Below are positions 51,200 through 59,430 of a stretch of 64,000 nt of DNA, piece after piece. Each line of letters opens with the position of its first letter. Within the stretch, counting starts at the first letter, position 1. Below the pieces are notes generated by a model. It was given only the letters and a program-made list of their open reading frames with translations, was not told the DNA's origin and made no database searches. The translations under genes and the position numbers were made by a program. The stretch spans positions 434,001-498,000 of the forward strand of contig CAWDXZ010000001.1 of the NCBI GenBank assembly GCA_963806455.1, in the 5' to 3' direction. This stretch comes from Bog-756 sp963806455. GTDB taxonomy: Bacteria > Actinomycetota > Acidimicrobiia > Acidimicrobiales > RAAP-2.

Positions 51200-51486
51200 T
51201 TTGGGCTCGGGCTGCTCTCCTTGGCGAAGTAGACGGCCGCCCGTTTGAGGATCTCGATCTCCGTCTTGGCGATCCGCAGCTCCCGGCGGAGCTGGACGAG
51301 CTCGGCCCGCTCGTCGGTGGAGAGCCCGTTTCGCCGGCCCTCGTCGACGTCGGCCTGCTTCATCCAGTTGCGCAGACAGGACTCGGCGATGCCAAGGTCT
51401 TCGGCGATCGAAGCGATCGGCTTTTCCCGGAGCCGAGCGAGCTCCACGGCCCGCTGACGGAACTCTGGCGGATGGGGTCTGGGCAT
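51196..51486 (-). CDS. IS3-family transposase OrfA (HTH part)
   Basis: 96 residues from ATG 51486 with GGAAGGA upstream. HTH region: FRQRAVELARLREKPIASIAEDLGIAESCLRNWM; then a leucine-zipper stretch (ELVQLRRELRIAKTEIEILKRAAVYF) typical of IS3 OrfA. It binds the element ends. Its stop overlaps the OrfB start, with a slippery heptamer just upstream. Confidence 0.93.
   Translation of the reverse strand: MPRPHPPEFRQRAVELARLREKPIASIAEDLGIAESCLRNWMKQADVDEGRRNGLSTDERAELVQLRRELRIAKTEIEILKRAAVYFAKESSPSPK
51199..51205 (-). promoter_or_regulatory. Programmed -1 frameshift site between orfA and orfB
   Basis: On the coding strand the heptamer C-CCA-AAA directly precedes the orfA stop (TGA, 51196-51198). 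It fits X-XXY-YYZ in the orfA frame, and a -1 slip continues into orfB as CCC-AAA-ATG. This would make the OrfAB transposase. Confidence 0.8.
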
Positions 51487-51555
51487 GTGGACATCCTTCC
51501 AAGCGACGGCTCTCGCCGCCTCACGGTCAGTGTCCGCTATGCCGGGGGAAGCTCA

Positions 51556-51726
51556 CTCTTTGAAGGGCTCGGCGAGACCCTGGATCCGGACTTACAGAAT
51601 ATCCGCGACCGCGATCATGGCCGTATCCGTACCCTTCACCTTGGAGGTGACCAGTTCGACACGAACTACGAGGAAGGCCGCCGGCTTAAACTTGTTGAGG
51701 CGCTCTCGCTCGCAATGCAGGAATAG
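51556..51726 (+). CDS. Unidentified ORF remnant beside the IS3 right end
   Basis: The frame is open from inside the IS (51472) and stops at 51726. The part outside the IS encodes about 56 residues (LFEGLGETLDPDLQNIRDRD and onwards, ending LVEALSLAMQE). It reads like the 3' end of a gene cut by the insertion, but no family was recognised and no matching 5' part is seen beyond the other IS end. Confidence 0.25.
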   Translation, partial: LFEGLGETLDPDLQNIRDRDHGRIRTLHLGGDQFDTNYEEGRRLKLVEALSLAMQE

Positions 51727-51834
51727 GAGACCGTTGGCCTGGCGGGCTCAACCGCTCCGTCGCTGACCACGCAGTAGCAGTCAGCCAACATCCGGCAGTT
51801 CCAGTAACCGGTTCGATAGCACGGGCTCGGTCTA

Positions 51835-52263
51835 TTCCGAATGAGAATTGGCGAAGAAGGCGTCGGCCCCGGTCTGGTCTGCGAAGAAGATCCGCAGAGT
51901 GGATAACAGGTCGTTTTGATCTGTCTCGACGACGTATACGTGGTGATTCCGGTAGACCACTCCGCCGTACTGTGCCTGAACAAATTGCAGCGCTGCAACG
52001 TGGGTCAAGCCGACTAACCAGTCGACCCATTTCAAGGTCTCGAGCCTATCTGAGGTAGCTTTGAACAGTTTGGCGACGTGCTCATACACTTCGGCCGGTC
52101 CCCGAAAGACGCCGGCCAGCGGGCCTCGACCCGGCACGGTGTAGACCACATCCGGAGAGAGCAACGAAAGCACATCACCGGAGTTGTCGGTCGTGATTCC
52201 CATCAAGAACCGCCGGGCATTGACGAGCCGGGCAGGTTCGGCTGACTCAGTCACGCGTCCCAT
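51835..52263 (-). CDS. NTF2-like / SnoaL-type protein
   Basis: About 142 residues starting at 52263 (GRVTESAEPARLVNARRFLMG). The NTF2 cone pattern is visible: an N-terminal helix pair, LSLLSPDVVYTVPGRGPLAGVFRGPAEVYEHVAKLF, then alternating strands ending NDLLSTLRIFFADQTGADAFF. Such proteins are small enzymes or ligand binders (ketosteroid isomerase-like). No catalytic residues can be assigned. Composition is less GC-rich than the left part of the window. Confidence 0.7.
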
Positions 52264-52287
52264 TCTAGAAGAAGACCCAGATCGGGG

Positions 52288-52700
52288 TCATCCGAACTCG
52301 GGAGGGATCAGTCCCCTGGCCTGCACCCAGCACCAGGTGGCCACTCGTGCACTGTTCAAGACGGTCAGACGTTCGAGCAACGTGCGGTCAAACTTCTCGA
52401 ACGTCCCACGGGTCTCCTCAGTCAAGATGCCAAGTCCCACTTCAGAGGTCCTCGACACGCATCCTCGAAGTCGATCCAGCGCAAGCCCTCAGAAGTGGTC
52501 AGGCAGTTCCCATTGTGCGGCTCTTGGCGTAGCAGAGATCATCTTGCCCATGCCGGTCGATGAACAGGGCGGTGTTCCGAGGGGAACCAGGCCACCGCTC
52601 CAGGAATGCCGCCAAAATCGCCAAGTCGAGATCACACGGCCCTTCTGAATGCGCTCACCCATGGATCGTGACGGGTGATGGCTATCTCCGCCACCTCGCC
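52288..52700 (-). pseudogene. Aminoglycoside/choline phosphotransferase-like pseudogene
   Basis: No single frame is open, but pieces on the minus strand join up. One frame gives EPHNGNCLTTSEG and then GLRWIDFEDACRGPLKWDLAS, the catalytic (H-x-N) and metal (DFE) segments of APH-type kinases. After a stop and a shift near 52424, LTEETRGTFEKFDRTLLERL and a final VATWCWVQARGLIPPEFG close the gene at 52288. A further shift seems to lie upstream near 52600. The N-terminal half is not clear. A decayed cargo gene in the accessory region. Confidence 0.55.
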
Positions 52701-52888
52701 CGTCCAGCCTCTCCGCCCGCTGTTCGACCGCCCTCGAACATGCGGTCAATCCCTTTTCGAGATTGGCCTTTGGATCGCCACGGAGGCGGATTGACAGAGA
52801 GCCAGCCGAAGGTCGGTCACCACTCCATATGAGGCCCGAGGACTGGCACCGGTTTCTCGGGGCGGGGTGCACCCACCTACCGGCTCTG

Positions 52889-53482
52889 TTAGGGCTCTGG
52901 ACCCCCACTGAACCATTCGACGGTCTTCGTGTCGGGAGAGATCAGAAGTCGATTTGGATGTTGCCAGTGGTATCGATGACCCAGCGCCCGACCACCACCG
53001 GGAAATGGCCCGCGAAGCTGAGTCTCGACCCGACGGCCACCTTGAGCGTCATAGAAGGCCTGGGCGGATGTGTTCTGGTCCAGCGCCCAGAGGTGAAGGG
53101 AGCCTTCTGGCCGAAGGCGGAGGAGTCGGTGGGCCGTCTCTGACAGAAGGTGTGAACCTATCCCGCTTCTCTTCAGATCACCCCTGACGTGGAGGTTCTC
53201 AAGGAGTGATCCCCAGACCGGGTCTTCATCCACAATCATGTGGGCGAAACCGAGAAGCTCACCGCCGTGATGGGCGACCAGCGTGTACTGAGCCTCCTTG
53301 GGCTCGGCGAGGCGACGTCGCCATACTTCCTGGCGATCGGCTACGACGTCCCCGTCAAGGTAGGTGTCCAAGTAAGCGCCACGGTAGTGACGTCGCCAGC
53401 TATCGGCATGGAGGAGAGCGATGGAATCGGCGTCGAGAGCCGTGGCGTCGAGATATTGCACGGTCAGGAACTGATTCGACAT
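52889..53482 (-). CDS. GNAT-family N-acetyltransferase
   Basis: 197 residues from ATG 53482 with GAGAGGG upstream. The acetyl-CoA site is NLHVRGDLKRSGIGSHLLSE near residue 115 (R/Q-x-x-G-x-G/A pattern as R-x-G-I-G). SWRRHYRGAYLDTYLDGDV near residue 25 and LHLWALDQNTSAQAFYDAQGGRRVE near the C-terminus are typical of small actinobacterial GNATs. Substrate unknown. It looks intact, unlike its left neighbour. Confidence 0.83.
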   Translation of the reverse strand: MSNQFLTVQYLDATALDADSIALLHADSWRRHYRGAYLDTYLDGDVVADRQEVWRRRLAEPKEAQYTLVAHHGGELLGFAHMIVDEDPVWGSLLENLHVRGDLKRSGIGSHLLSETAHRLLRLRPEGSLHLWALDQNTSAQAFYDAQGGRRVETQLRGPFPGGGRALGHRYHWQHPNRLLISPDTKTVEWFSGGPEP

Positions 53483-54037
53483 GGCGGCCCTCTCATCGAT
53501 CCTGGCATTGGCACCGCGCAACAGCCGGCTGCCGGACCGTCAAAGGGCCAGGTCCCTCAGGTCGCTCTGGATGAAGGGAACGAGACTAGCCGGGGGACAT
53601 CGAGTTTGTCCTGCAGCGTCGAACGTCACACCGATCCGGCCGGGACGAAGCCACCCATTTTGACTGATTCAGTCGGCTATTGCCGTCCTCACCCGGCACG
53701 CCGCTATGGATAGTTCCGCGTCGTTGACAAGGTCGTGTGGAGTGCCTCGGACGGCTGGAGCACGATCGCGGTGAAGTAACCTCGATGTGCTTCGGTCAGC
53801 AGGCCATATCCGGCAACTTGTTTGAATCCACCTTGGGAGTCCGGGGGTCTGAGAACCTCGGACGTTGAACTCAGCGGGCTCGCTCGCTATCCGGCTGCCG
53901 TCGTCCTTGGCGTTCTGGCTCACTAACGGCTTGCGACCCGTTGGGTTCACCCGGTGAGGAAGTGGCTCAAGAGAGGTTTGCACAGCCGATAGTTGCATTG
54001 CCCTCCTCACCTCGCCAACCAGAGCGAAGGAGGAACC
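53483..54037. other. Gene-free stretch before the IS110 remnant
   Basis: About 555 bases. No convincing gene on either strand; the open frames are shadows or random. A ribosome site (GAAGGAGGAA) at the right end belongs to the IS110 transposase. It may hold the left part of the IS110 element, but no end could be recognised. Confidence 0.45.
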
Positions 54038-55080
54038 GTGCAGGACGTGTTGATAAGCGTGGACCCGCATAAGGCCAGCAACACCCTGGCCCGTGCTCGA
54101 CCCAGTGACCAAGACCCCGATCGACGGAGGTCGGTTCGCCAACACCTCGAAGGGCTATCGAGCGCTGATGGCGATGGGCGGTCGAAGGATGCCACGGGGC
54201 CTTCGATGGGACGGTGAAGGACGACCGTCGGCGGGGAGGTCGTTAGCCCAACGCCTGGTGGTCTCGGGGGAGGTGGTCCTCGACGTGCCAGCCAAGCTGG
54301 CCGCCCGAGTGAGGGTGTTCTCGACCGGCCATGGTCGAAAGACCGATCGGGATGACGCCATCTCCGTCGGCTTGGCGGCCCTCGACGGTGAGGGTGTCGC
54401 CCCAGTGGTCGAGGATGGCGCCACCACGAGCCTGCGACTCCTGAGCGACCGCCGCGAGGAGCTGGTGGCGCTTCGCACCCAGGCCGTCTGCCGGCTGCAC
54501 CGTCTCTTGGTGGAGCTAACCCCCGGGGGGATGAGCAGCGAGCTGAGTGCCAAGAAGGCAGCATCGGTCCTGGTCAGATTGCGTCCCGACGGCGAGGTGG
54601 CCCAAGTCCGGTTCCAGCTGGCCACCGAACATCTGGCCGACATCGAGGCCCTCGACGCCAAGCTCAAGACGAGCAACACCCAGATCACCGCCCTCGTGAA
54701 GGCCACCAGCACGAGCCTGGTCGACCTCTACGGGGTCGGGCCGGTGATCGCCGGACGGATCATGGCCGAGGTGGAGAACGTCGCCCGGTTCCCGACCAAG
54801 GATCACTTCGCGTCTTATAACGGAACCGCGCCGATTGACGCATCCTCGGGCGACCAGGTCCGTCACCGCCTGTCGCGGGCAGGGAACCGGCGGCTCAACC
54901 ACGCCCTGCACATGATGGCGGTCACCCAGCTGCGTCAGACGGAGACGCTTGGCCGGGCCTACTACGAGCGCAAGCGCCTCGAGGGCAAGACCCCGAAGGA
55001 GGCCCTGCGCTGTCTGAAGCGCCGGCTATCAGACATCGTCTACTACCAACTCGTTGCCGACAGCCGAGGCAGAATCGAGG
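54038..55080 (+). pseudogene. IS110-family transposase, frameshifted
   Basis: The start GTG 54038 (QDVLISVDPHKASNTLA) carries the first catalytic Asp of the DEDD domain. An extra C at about 54092 shifts the frame to VLDPVTKTPIDGG. The region near 54180-54230 also reads better in another frame (RWAVEG). From 54235 the frame is intact: GRKTDRDDAISVGLAAL, then the C-terminal transposase_20 part LVDLYGVGPVIAGRIMAEV and HRLSRAGNRRLNHALHMMAVTQL. After ADSRGRIEG the frame runs into a small DUF2283 gene, so the normal 3' end is missing or altered. Confidence 0.8.
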
Positions 55081-55081
55081 G

Positions 55082-55306
55082 GTGCGGATCACCTACAACC
55101 GCCACGCCGACGCCGTCTACGTCCACCTCACCGAAGAGGAGCTCCCACCCGGTCCGACGGCAAGCATCAAAGCCCAGCCGCCCGAAGGCATCCAAGCGTT
55201 CGTCGTGCTCGACTGGAAGGTCGACCGTCTCGTCGGCATCGAAGTCCTCGACGCCAGCACCCGGCTCCCGCAAGACCTCCTCGACGGTGCGGAGATCATC
55301 GACTGA
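55082..55306 (+). CDS. DUF2283 family small protein
   Basis: 74 residues from GTG 55082 (RITYNRHADAVYVHLTEEE) behind a GAGG ribosome site. The DUF2283 pattern is kept: an N-terminal Y-x3-A-D-A-x-Y strand, a central VVLDWKVDRLVGIEVLDAS and a short helix. The family is common in bacteria and often next to toxin-antitoxin or mobile genes; its function is unknown. It directly abuts the IS110 transposase, whose frame reads through it. Confidence 0.75.
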   Translation: MRITYNRHADAVYVHLTEEELPPGPTASIKAQPPEGIQAFVVLDWKVDRLVGIEVLDASTRLPQDLLDGAEIID

Positions 55307-55392
55307 CAGGCGCAGTTTCCTCGTCTCTTGACAGAGAGGAGCCGTTCGGGGCAGGTGGGGCGACCTGCCGCAACTGCTGACCGAAGGACGGC

Positions 55393-55947
55393 TCAGAATA
55401 CAAAGGGAATCAGCATCTTGGTCGAGCGCCTATATTCCGGATAGGTGTTGGGAAAGAGGCGCTCCATGGTTTGCTCCTCGACGGTTGCGCTGTAGACGAA
55501 ATAGGCGCCCATCAAGACGACGGCGACGAGCCAATACCAGCTGATGGCTACCGTCGTTCCGATAGCGGCGAGGATGATTCCCGAGTAGATGGGGTTCCGG
55601 ATGTACTGGTATGGACCGGTCGTGACCAGCTCCGCGTCCGTTTTCTCGGACATCGGGGTGCCCCAGTTCCGCCCCAGATGGACTCGTGCCCACGCGGCCA
55701 GCCCCAATCCCATCAAGAACAGCGCCATGCCGACTCCTTGGAGAACGGGGCTGCTCACGATGGCATGGTGACCTTTAAGGACTCCAAAGCGAATGAGCAA
55801 GTACACGACGACAAATGTGGCAAGCCTCAAGCCGACGAACTGTCCCATTCGTGACTGAGCTGCCCGCTTGGCACTCAAGGCAGCTACCAGCCATGCCAAC
55901 CAGAAGACGATCCACAGGCCGTAGATGACGTAATCGATGACGTACAT
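55393..55947 (-). CDS. Isoprenylcysteine carboxyl methyltransferase-like membrane protein
   Basis: 184 residues from ATG 55947 with about five membrane helices. The SAM-binding region is GPYQYIRNPIYSGIILAAIG near residue 120 and the C-terminal part (FVYSATVEEQTMERLFPNTYPEYRRST) is the family EE-x4-F-x4-Y-x2-Y motif. Bacterial members methylate small substrates; isoprenylated proteins are not expected. Upstream extensions of the frame lack family features. Confidence 0.85.
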   Translation of the reverse strand: MYVIDYVIYGLWIVFWLAWLVAALSAKRAAQSRMGQFVGLRLATFVVVYLLIRFGVLKGHHAIVSSPVLQGVGMALFLMGLGLAAWARVHLGRNWGTPMSEKTDAELVTTGPYQYIRNPIYSGIILAAIGTTVAISWYWLVAVVLMGAYFVYSATVEEQTMERLFPNTYPEYRRSTKMLIPFVF

Positions 55948-56316
55948 GGACTGGTTGCCATGGTAACGGGTCAACGTGGTTGGACCTGGCCGGACAGCTG
56001 GTCGGCCTGTTCGCCAAAGGAACTTCGCAGGTTGACCAAGAGGCTCATCGGTCGAAAAATTCAGCCCGCTTACCCCGGGAATCCAGGCGGATCCAGTCGG
56101 CACCGGCCGCCTGCTCGTGTGGGCTGACCGAGTCCTGCCCGCCGTCGGGATGCCGGCACCCGAAGGCCTTGAATACTCCCGGCCTGGCGTCTCTTGGGCT
56201 CTCTGCGGAGGTGCCGTTCGCGAAAGCACTCGATGCCAGGTGGACCGGAATGTGCCTCACTGACCCGGCAGCGATCGGGGGCAGTGGGAAGGATGTCGCT
56301 CGGTAGTATCGTGAAC
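55948..56316. other. Gene-free stretch between divergent genes
   Basis: About 370 bases between the methyltransferase start and the VOC start. Open frames on both strands are short and Arg/Gly/Pro-biased. It should hold promoters for both sides; none is clear. Confidence 0.4.
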
Positions 56317-56696
56317 ATGAAAGTTGACGACTACGACAGCCTGATTCTGTATGTCGGTGATCTCGGCCGGGCGAGGGCGTTCTACGCCGACACCCTCGGA
56401 CTTCCCGTCCGCTTCGAGGACGAGATCATCGTCGTTGTCGGGGGACCTTCGGGGCAGATGGTCCTGCACCGGAACGACCGTGGCCACGATGAGCGAGGGA
56501 TTTTTCCAGCGGGAACTTCGCCTGGTGCGGCATCGATTCGTTTCAACGTCGAGGACCCCGAAGCATGGAGGAAGAGGCGAGGCGGTCAGGTGTCCCTGTC
56601 CTGTGGCCCACCCAGGAGGCCATTTGGGGGCGATTTGTGGTGATTGCTGACCCAGACGGTCGACCAGTGGCTCTGGCGAAAATGACACCTCGTTAG
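56317..56696 (+). pseudogene. VOC/glyoxalase-fold protein, frameshifted in its C-terminal third
   Basis: ATG 56317 starts KVDDYDSLILYVGDLGRARAFYADTLGLPVRFEDE, a typical VOC domain, and runs to FNVEDPEAW. Just after that Trp (about 56569-56575) the frame goes wrong and stops at 56643. The adjacent frame gives the expected ending: ARRSGVPVLWPTQEAIWG, then RFVVIADPDGRPVALAKMTP, with stop at 56696. The joined length of about 126 residues is normal. VOC proteins include dioxygenases and antibiotic-resistance proteins. Confidence 0.75.
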
Positions 56697-56766
56697 CCAC
56701 AGGTCGTGCAAGGGCGTCCCGGCAATGTGGGAAATTCCGGGAGCAGTGAATCTTGTACTCGGGTGA

Positions 56767-57354
56767 TCACGGACCCTGGTGGTGGATGGTCTCACTTCGG
56801 GCCAACATCTCGACAAACTGGCCGATGCGCCGGGAGCGGGTTTCGGGCTTCTTGGCGTTTCCGATCCTGTAGAGGATGGCGTAGCGATTTGCACTTGTGA
56901 GCATCTCAAACATCGCATTTGCGCGAGGATTGGCGCTCAGTGCAGTGACGAGATCCTCCGGCACCTCAATGCTGGCTTGCCCAGCGTAGGCGGCCTCCCA
57001 TCGACCGTCCTCTTTCGCCTGCCGTACCTCGTCTTCACCGGATCGATGCATTCGGCCGGTGGCGATCAGCCTTTCAGCGATGGCAGCGTTCCGTTGAGAC
57101 CACGGGCTTCGAGCTTTTCGAGGCGTGAAACGTCGTCGGAACGTAGCGGTGTCACGACGCCCTAATTGACCATCAATCCAGCCGAAGCAGATCGCCTCGT
57201 CAAGCGCCTCGTCGTACGAGACGGTTGTCGGACCAACGGTTCCCTTTTTGGCCAGTACCAGCCAGACACCCAGTGAATCGGCGTGATGGGCGCTCAACCA
57301 TCTTCGCCATTCGTCGGCATCCCCAACCAGTAGCTCTGGGAGATCCACGGGCAT
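56767..57354 (-). CDS. YdeI/OmpD-associated family protein
   Basis: 195 residues. The family N-terminus is clear: WRRWLSAHHADSLGVWLVLAKKG, then VSYDEALDEAICFGWIDGQ and the C-terminal ILYRIGNAKKPETRSRRIGQFVEMLARSE. This C-terminal K-x-P-E-T-R-x-R-R-I pattern defines the family. The function is unknown; a stress link has been proposed for YdeI. Intact, in an otherwise mobile-element-rich stretch. Confidence 0.8.
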   Translation of the reverse strand: MPVDLPELLVGDADEWRRWLSAHHADSLGVWLVLAKKGTVGPTTVSYDEALDEAICFGWIDGQLGRRDTATFRRRFTPRKARSPWSQRNAAIAERLIATGRMHRSGEDEVRQAKEDGRWEAAYAGQASIEVPEDLVTALSANPRANAMFEMLTSANRYAILYRIGNAKKPETRSRRIGQFVEMLARSETIHHQGP

Positions 57355-57375
57355 TCACCGTATCCCCCATTACTA

Positions 57376-58242
57376 CTATATGTGGCGAAGCTGGTGCGGG
57401 TGGACGTGGCCGATGCCCGCCCGCTTAGCTGTCGACTCGACATAGCGATGCACGGTCCGCCGATCGAAGGGTTGCCCGTCGTTGCGGACCACCAGCCGGC
57501 CCGACCGGTTCGGACGGCTCGCCTTTCGGTAGTTGGTGATGAGGTCGACCAGGATCGGGTGGAGCGGAACATAACGATCGTTGTGGAGCTTGCCCACCGG
57601 GATCCGCAACCAGAAGGTCTCGCTGATCTGGACCATGGCGTCGTCCTCCAGCGAAGCCAGCTCGCCCACTCGCATCCCGGTGCGGGCCAGGAGTTCCATC
57701 ATGAGCCGCCGGCGTGGATTGGAGTCCTTGGCCACTGCGGCCATGAACTTGGCCATGGTGCGATCGTCGAGGAACCTGGGCAGCGGCTCGTCGGCCTTCG
57801 GGAAGTCGCCGGGGAAGATCGGCACCCGGGGCGGGGCGTCGTCATAACCCCACTCGATGATCCGCTCGAAGAACGTGCGCAGCAGCCCCAGCCGGTGCCG
57901 GATCGTGGTGGTCGAGAGCTTCTTCCCCCGCTTGCCCGGACGCTTGGCCTGCCACAACTTGAAGTCCTCAATGTGGCGACGCTCGACGTCCGCGACGCAG
58001 ACGCACCGCCGGTCCGCCTCGGTCACTCGTCCGGCGAAGAAACGGAGAGCGATGTCGAAGGCGGCCACCGTGCCCGGCCTGGCTGAGGCGGACAGTTGGT
58101 CCAGATAGTCGGCCATGGTGCAGGCCATCAAGGGCGCACGCTGGGCAATCTCCGCCCAGGTGATCTCGGGCTGGGAGCCTCGGAGACGCCGATCGATGGG
58201 CTCGTCCGGGCTGCTGAGGGAAGGGAGGGAGAGAGCGCTCAT
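57376..58242 (-). pseudogene. Tyrosine recombinase, C-terminally truncated
   Basis: 288 residues. A SAM-like N-terminal DNA-binding domain and the first part of the catalytic domain are present: the first catalytic Arg is in LLARTGMRVGELASL near residue 190 and the H-x-L-R motif is HPHQLRHI at the very end. The frame stops right there, so the second His/Trp and the nucleophile Tyr are missing. It overlaps the end of the upstream recombinase by 4 bases, so both were one operon. Inactive on its own. Confidence 0.85.
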
Positions 58243-59282
58243 CGGGCCACCCCCACCTGTGCCTGGGCGTCGATGGCCTCAGCGGCCCGGCGATACTCGT
58301 TGGCCAGCCAATCACCTCCGAGGTGGAGGTAGATCCGGGTCGAGGCGATGGAGCGGTGACCGGCCAGAGCCTGGATGGCCTCGATGGCCATGCCCGCCTC
58401 CTTCAACCGGGTGAAGCACGTGTGGCGGAGTTCGTGGCAGGTCCCATGGACCAGACCGGCCCGGGCCCGAGCGGCACTGAAGACCTCATCCAGTCCCTCG
58501 GTGGTGAGGGCGTGACCCCGCCTCGGTTCCTTCAGGACAACGAACAAATGGTCGGTTGCGGCGTCCGGTGGTCGTTCCCTGTTGAGGTAGTCGGCCACCG
58601 TCGAGAAGAACGTCGGCGAGATGGGGACCAGTCGCTGGTGGCCACCTTTGCCGTCGACGATGAACAGTTGCTTCTCGCCAACCCGCAGATCCTCCAGACG
58701 CAGACCCAGGACTTCGCACCGTCGCAGGCCTCCGAGCAGCATGGCCTGGGCCATGGCCCGGTCCCGATCCGTTCGGAACGCCGACATCAACAGTTCGACC
58801 TCGGTGGCATCGAGGATCCGGGGCAGTCGTCGAACACCTCTCACCAGAGGCACGCCCCGTTGGTCACGATGTCGGCTCCTCCTGGTGGGCATTCCTCGGG
58901 GCACCGGGTTGGCGGTCACACCGGCGTCCCCTCGGATCACCAGGTAGCTGAACAGACTCGACACCGCAGCCATTCGACGCTTCACCGTCGCCACCGACAG
59001 ACCAGCACCTCCGTCGCTGATCCGCACCACGTTGCCCACACCGGCCCGGGACCGTTGCTGGCTGGTGATGAAGGACAGCACGTCCTTCGGCGTCACCTCG
59101 GCGGGCTCCATGTCGACGGACCCGAAGAAGACCTTCAGGTCGTGGGCATAGGCCCGCACCGTGCTGGGTCGGCACCGGGCCGATGCGAACTCCAAGAACT
59201 CGTCGACCAGCTCGTGGCCGACCCGATAGGTCTTCTGGCCGTCAGGACCGACAGAGCATTCGAATACCGGACTCCACTGCAC
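58239..59282 (-). CDS. Tyrosine recombinase/integrase, complete
   Basis: 347 residues from GTG 59282 with CAGGAGG upstream. Catalytic residues are all visible: Arg in LGGLRRCEVLGLRLEDL, His-x-x-Arg in CHELRHTCFTRL, His in ALAGHRSIASTRIYLHLG and the Tyr in the same stretch. The SAM-like N-terminal domain is VDEFLEFASARCRPSTVRAYAHDLKVFF. It probably recombines with the overlapping downstream recombinase, as in Tn554-like or recombinase-in-trio elements. No attachment site was recognised. Confidence 0.88.
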   Translation of the reverse strand: MQWSPVFECSVGPDGQKTYRVGHELVDEFLEFASARCRPSTVRAYAHDLKVFFGSVDMEPAEVTPKDVLSFITSQQRSRAGVGNVVRISDGGAGLSVATVKRRMAAVSSLFSYLVIRGDAGVTANPVPRGMPTRRSRHRDQRGVPLVRGVRRLPRILDATEVELLMSAFRTDRDRAMAQAMLLGGLRRCEVLGLRLEDLRVGEKQLFIVDGKGGHQRLVPISPTFFSTVADYLNRERPPDAATDHLFVVLKEPRRGHALTTEGLDEVFSAARARAGLVHGTCHELRHTCFTRLKEAGMAIEAIQALAGHRSIASTRIYLHLGGDWLANEYRRAAEAIDAQAQVGVAR

Positions 59283-59430
59283 ACCGCACCTCCTGGTTGG
59301 ACTTCCACTCGAGAAAGGCTTCTCGTGTGGTCAGTCCAAGGTGCGGATCACCGTAGTGCCGGTAAGTCACCCTCGATAATCCCGCCCTCCCGGCGATCCC
59401 CTCGGACCGCCACCAATCCGGCGCATCTGA

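Larger units (their letters stand above)
50290..51555 (-). mobile_element. Complete IS3-family insertion sequence
   Basis: 1266 bp bounded by 25-bp inverted repeats, 50290-50314 and 51531-51555, which match at 22 of 25 positions and begin TGAGCTTCCCCCGG at each outer edge. Two overlapping frames (orfA, orfB) on the minus strand are joined by a programmed-frameshift site. No exact target duplication is visible at the edges. The element appears intact and could be active. Confidence 0.93.

Noticed and set aside
50280..51565. Target-site duplication of the IS3 element
   Set aside because: The 3-4 bases next to each end differ (ACT/CACT versus CTC/CTCT), so no duplication can be claimed.
53240..53713. 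157-codon plus-strand frame near the GNAT gene
   Set aside because: Mostly antisense to the GNAT gene, no ribosome site and no family resemblance.
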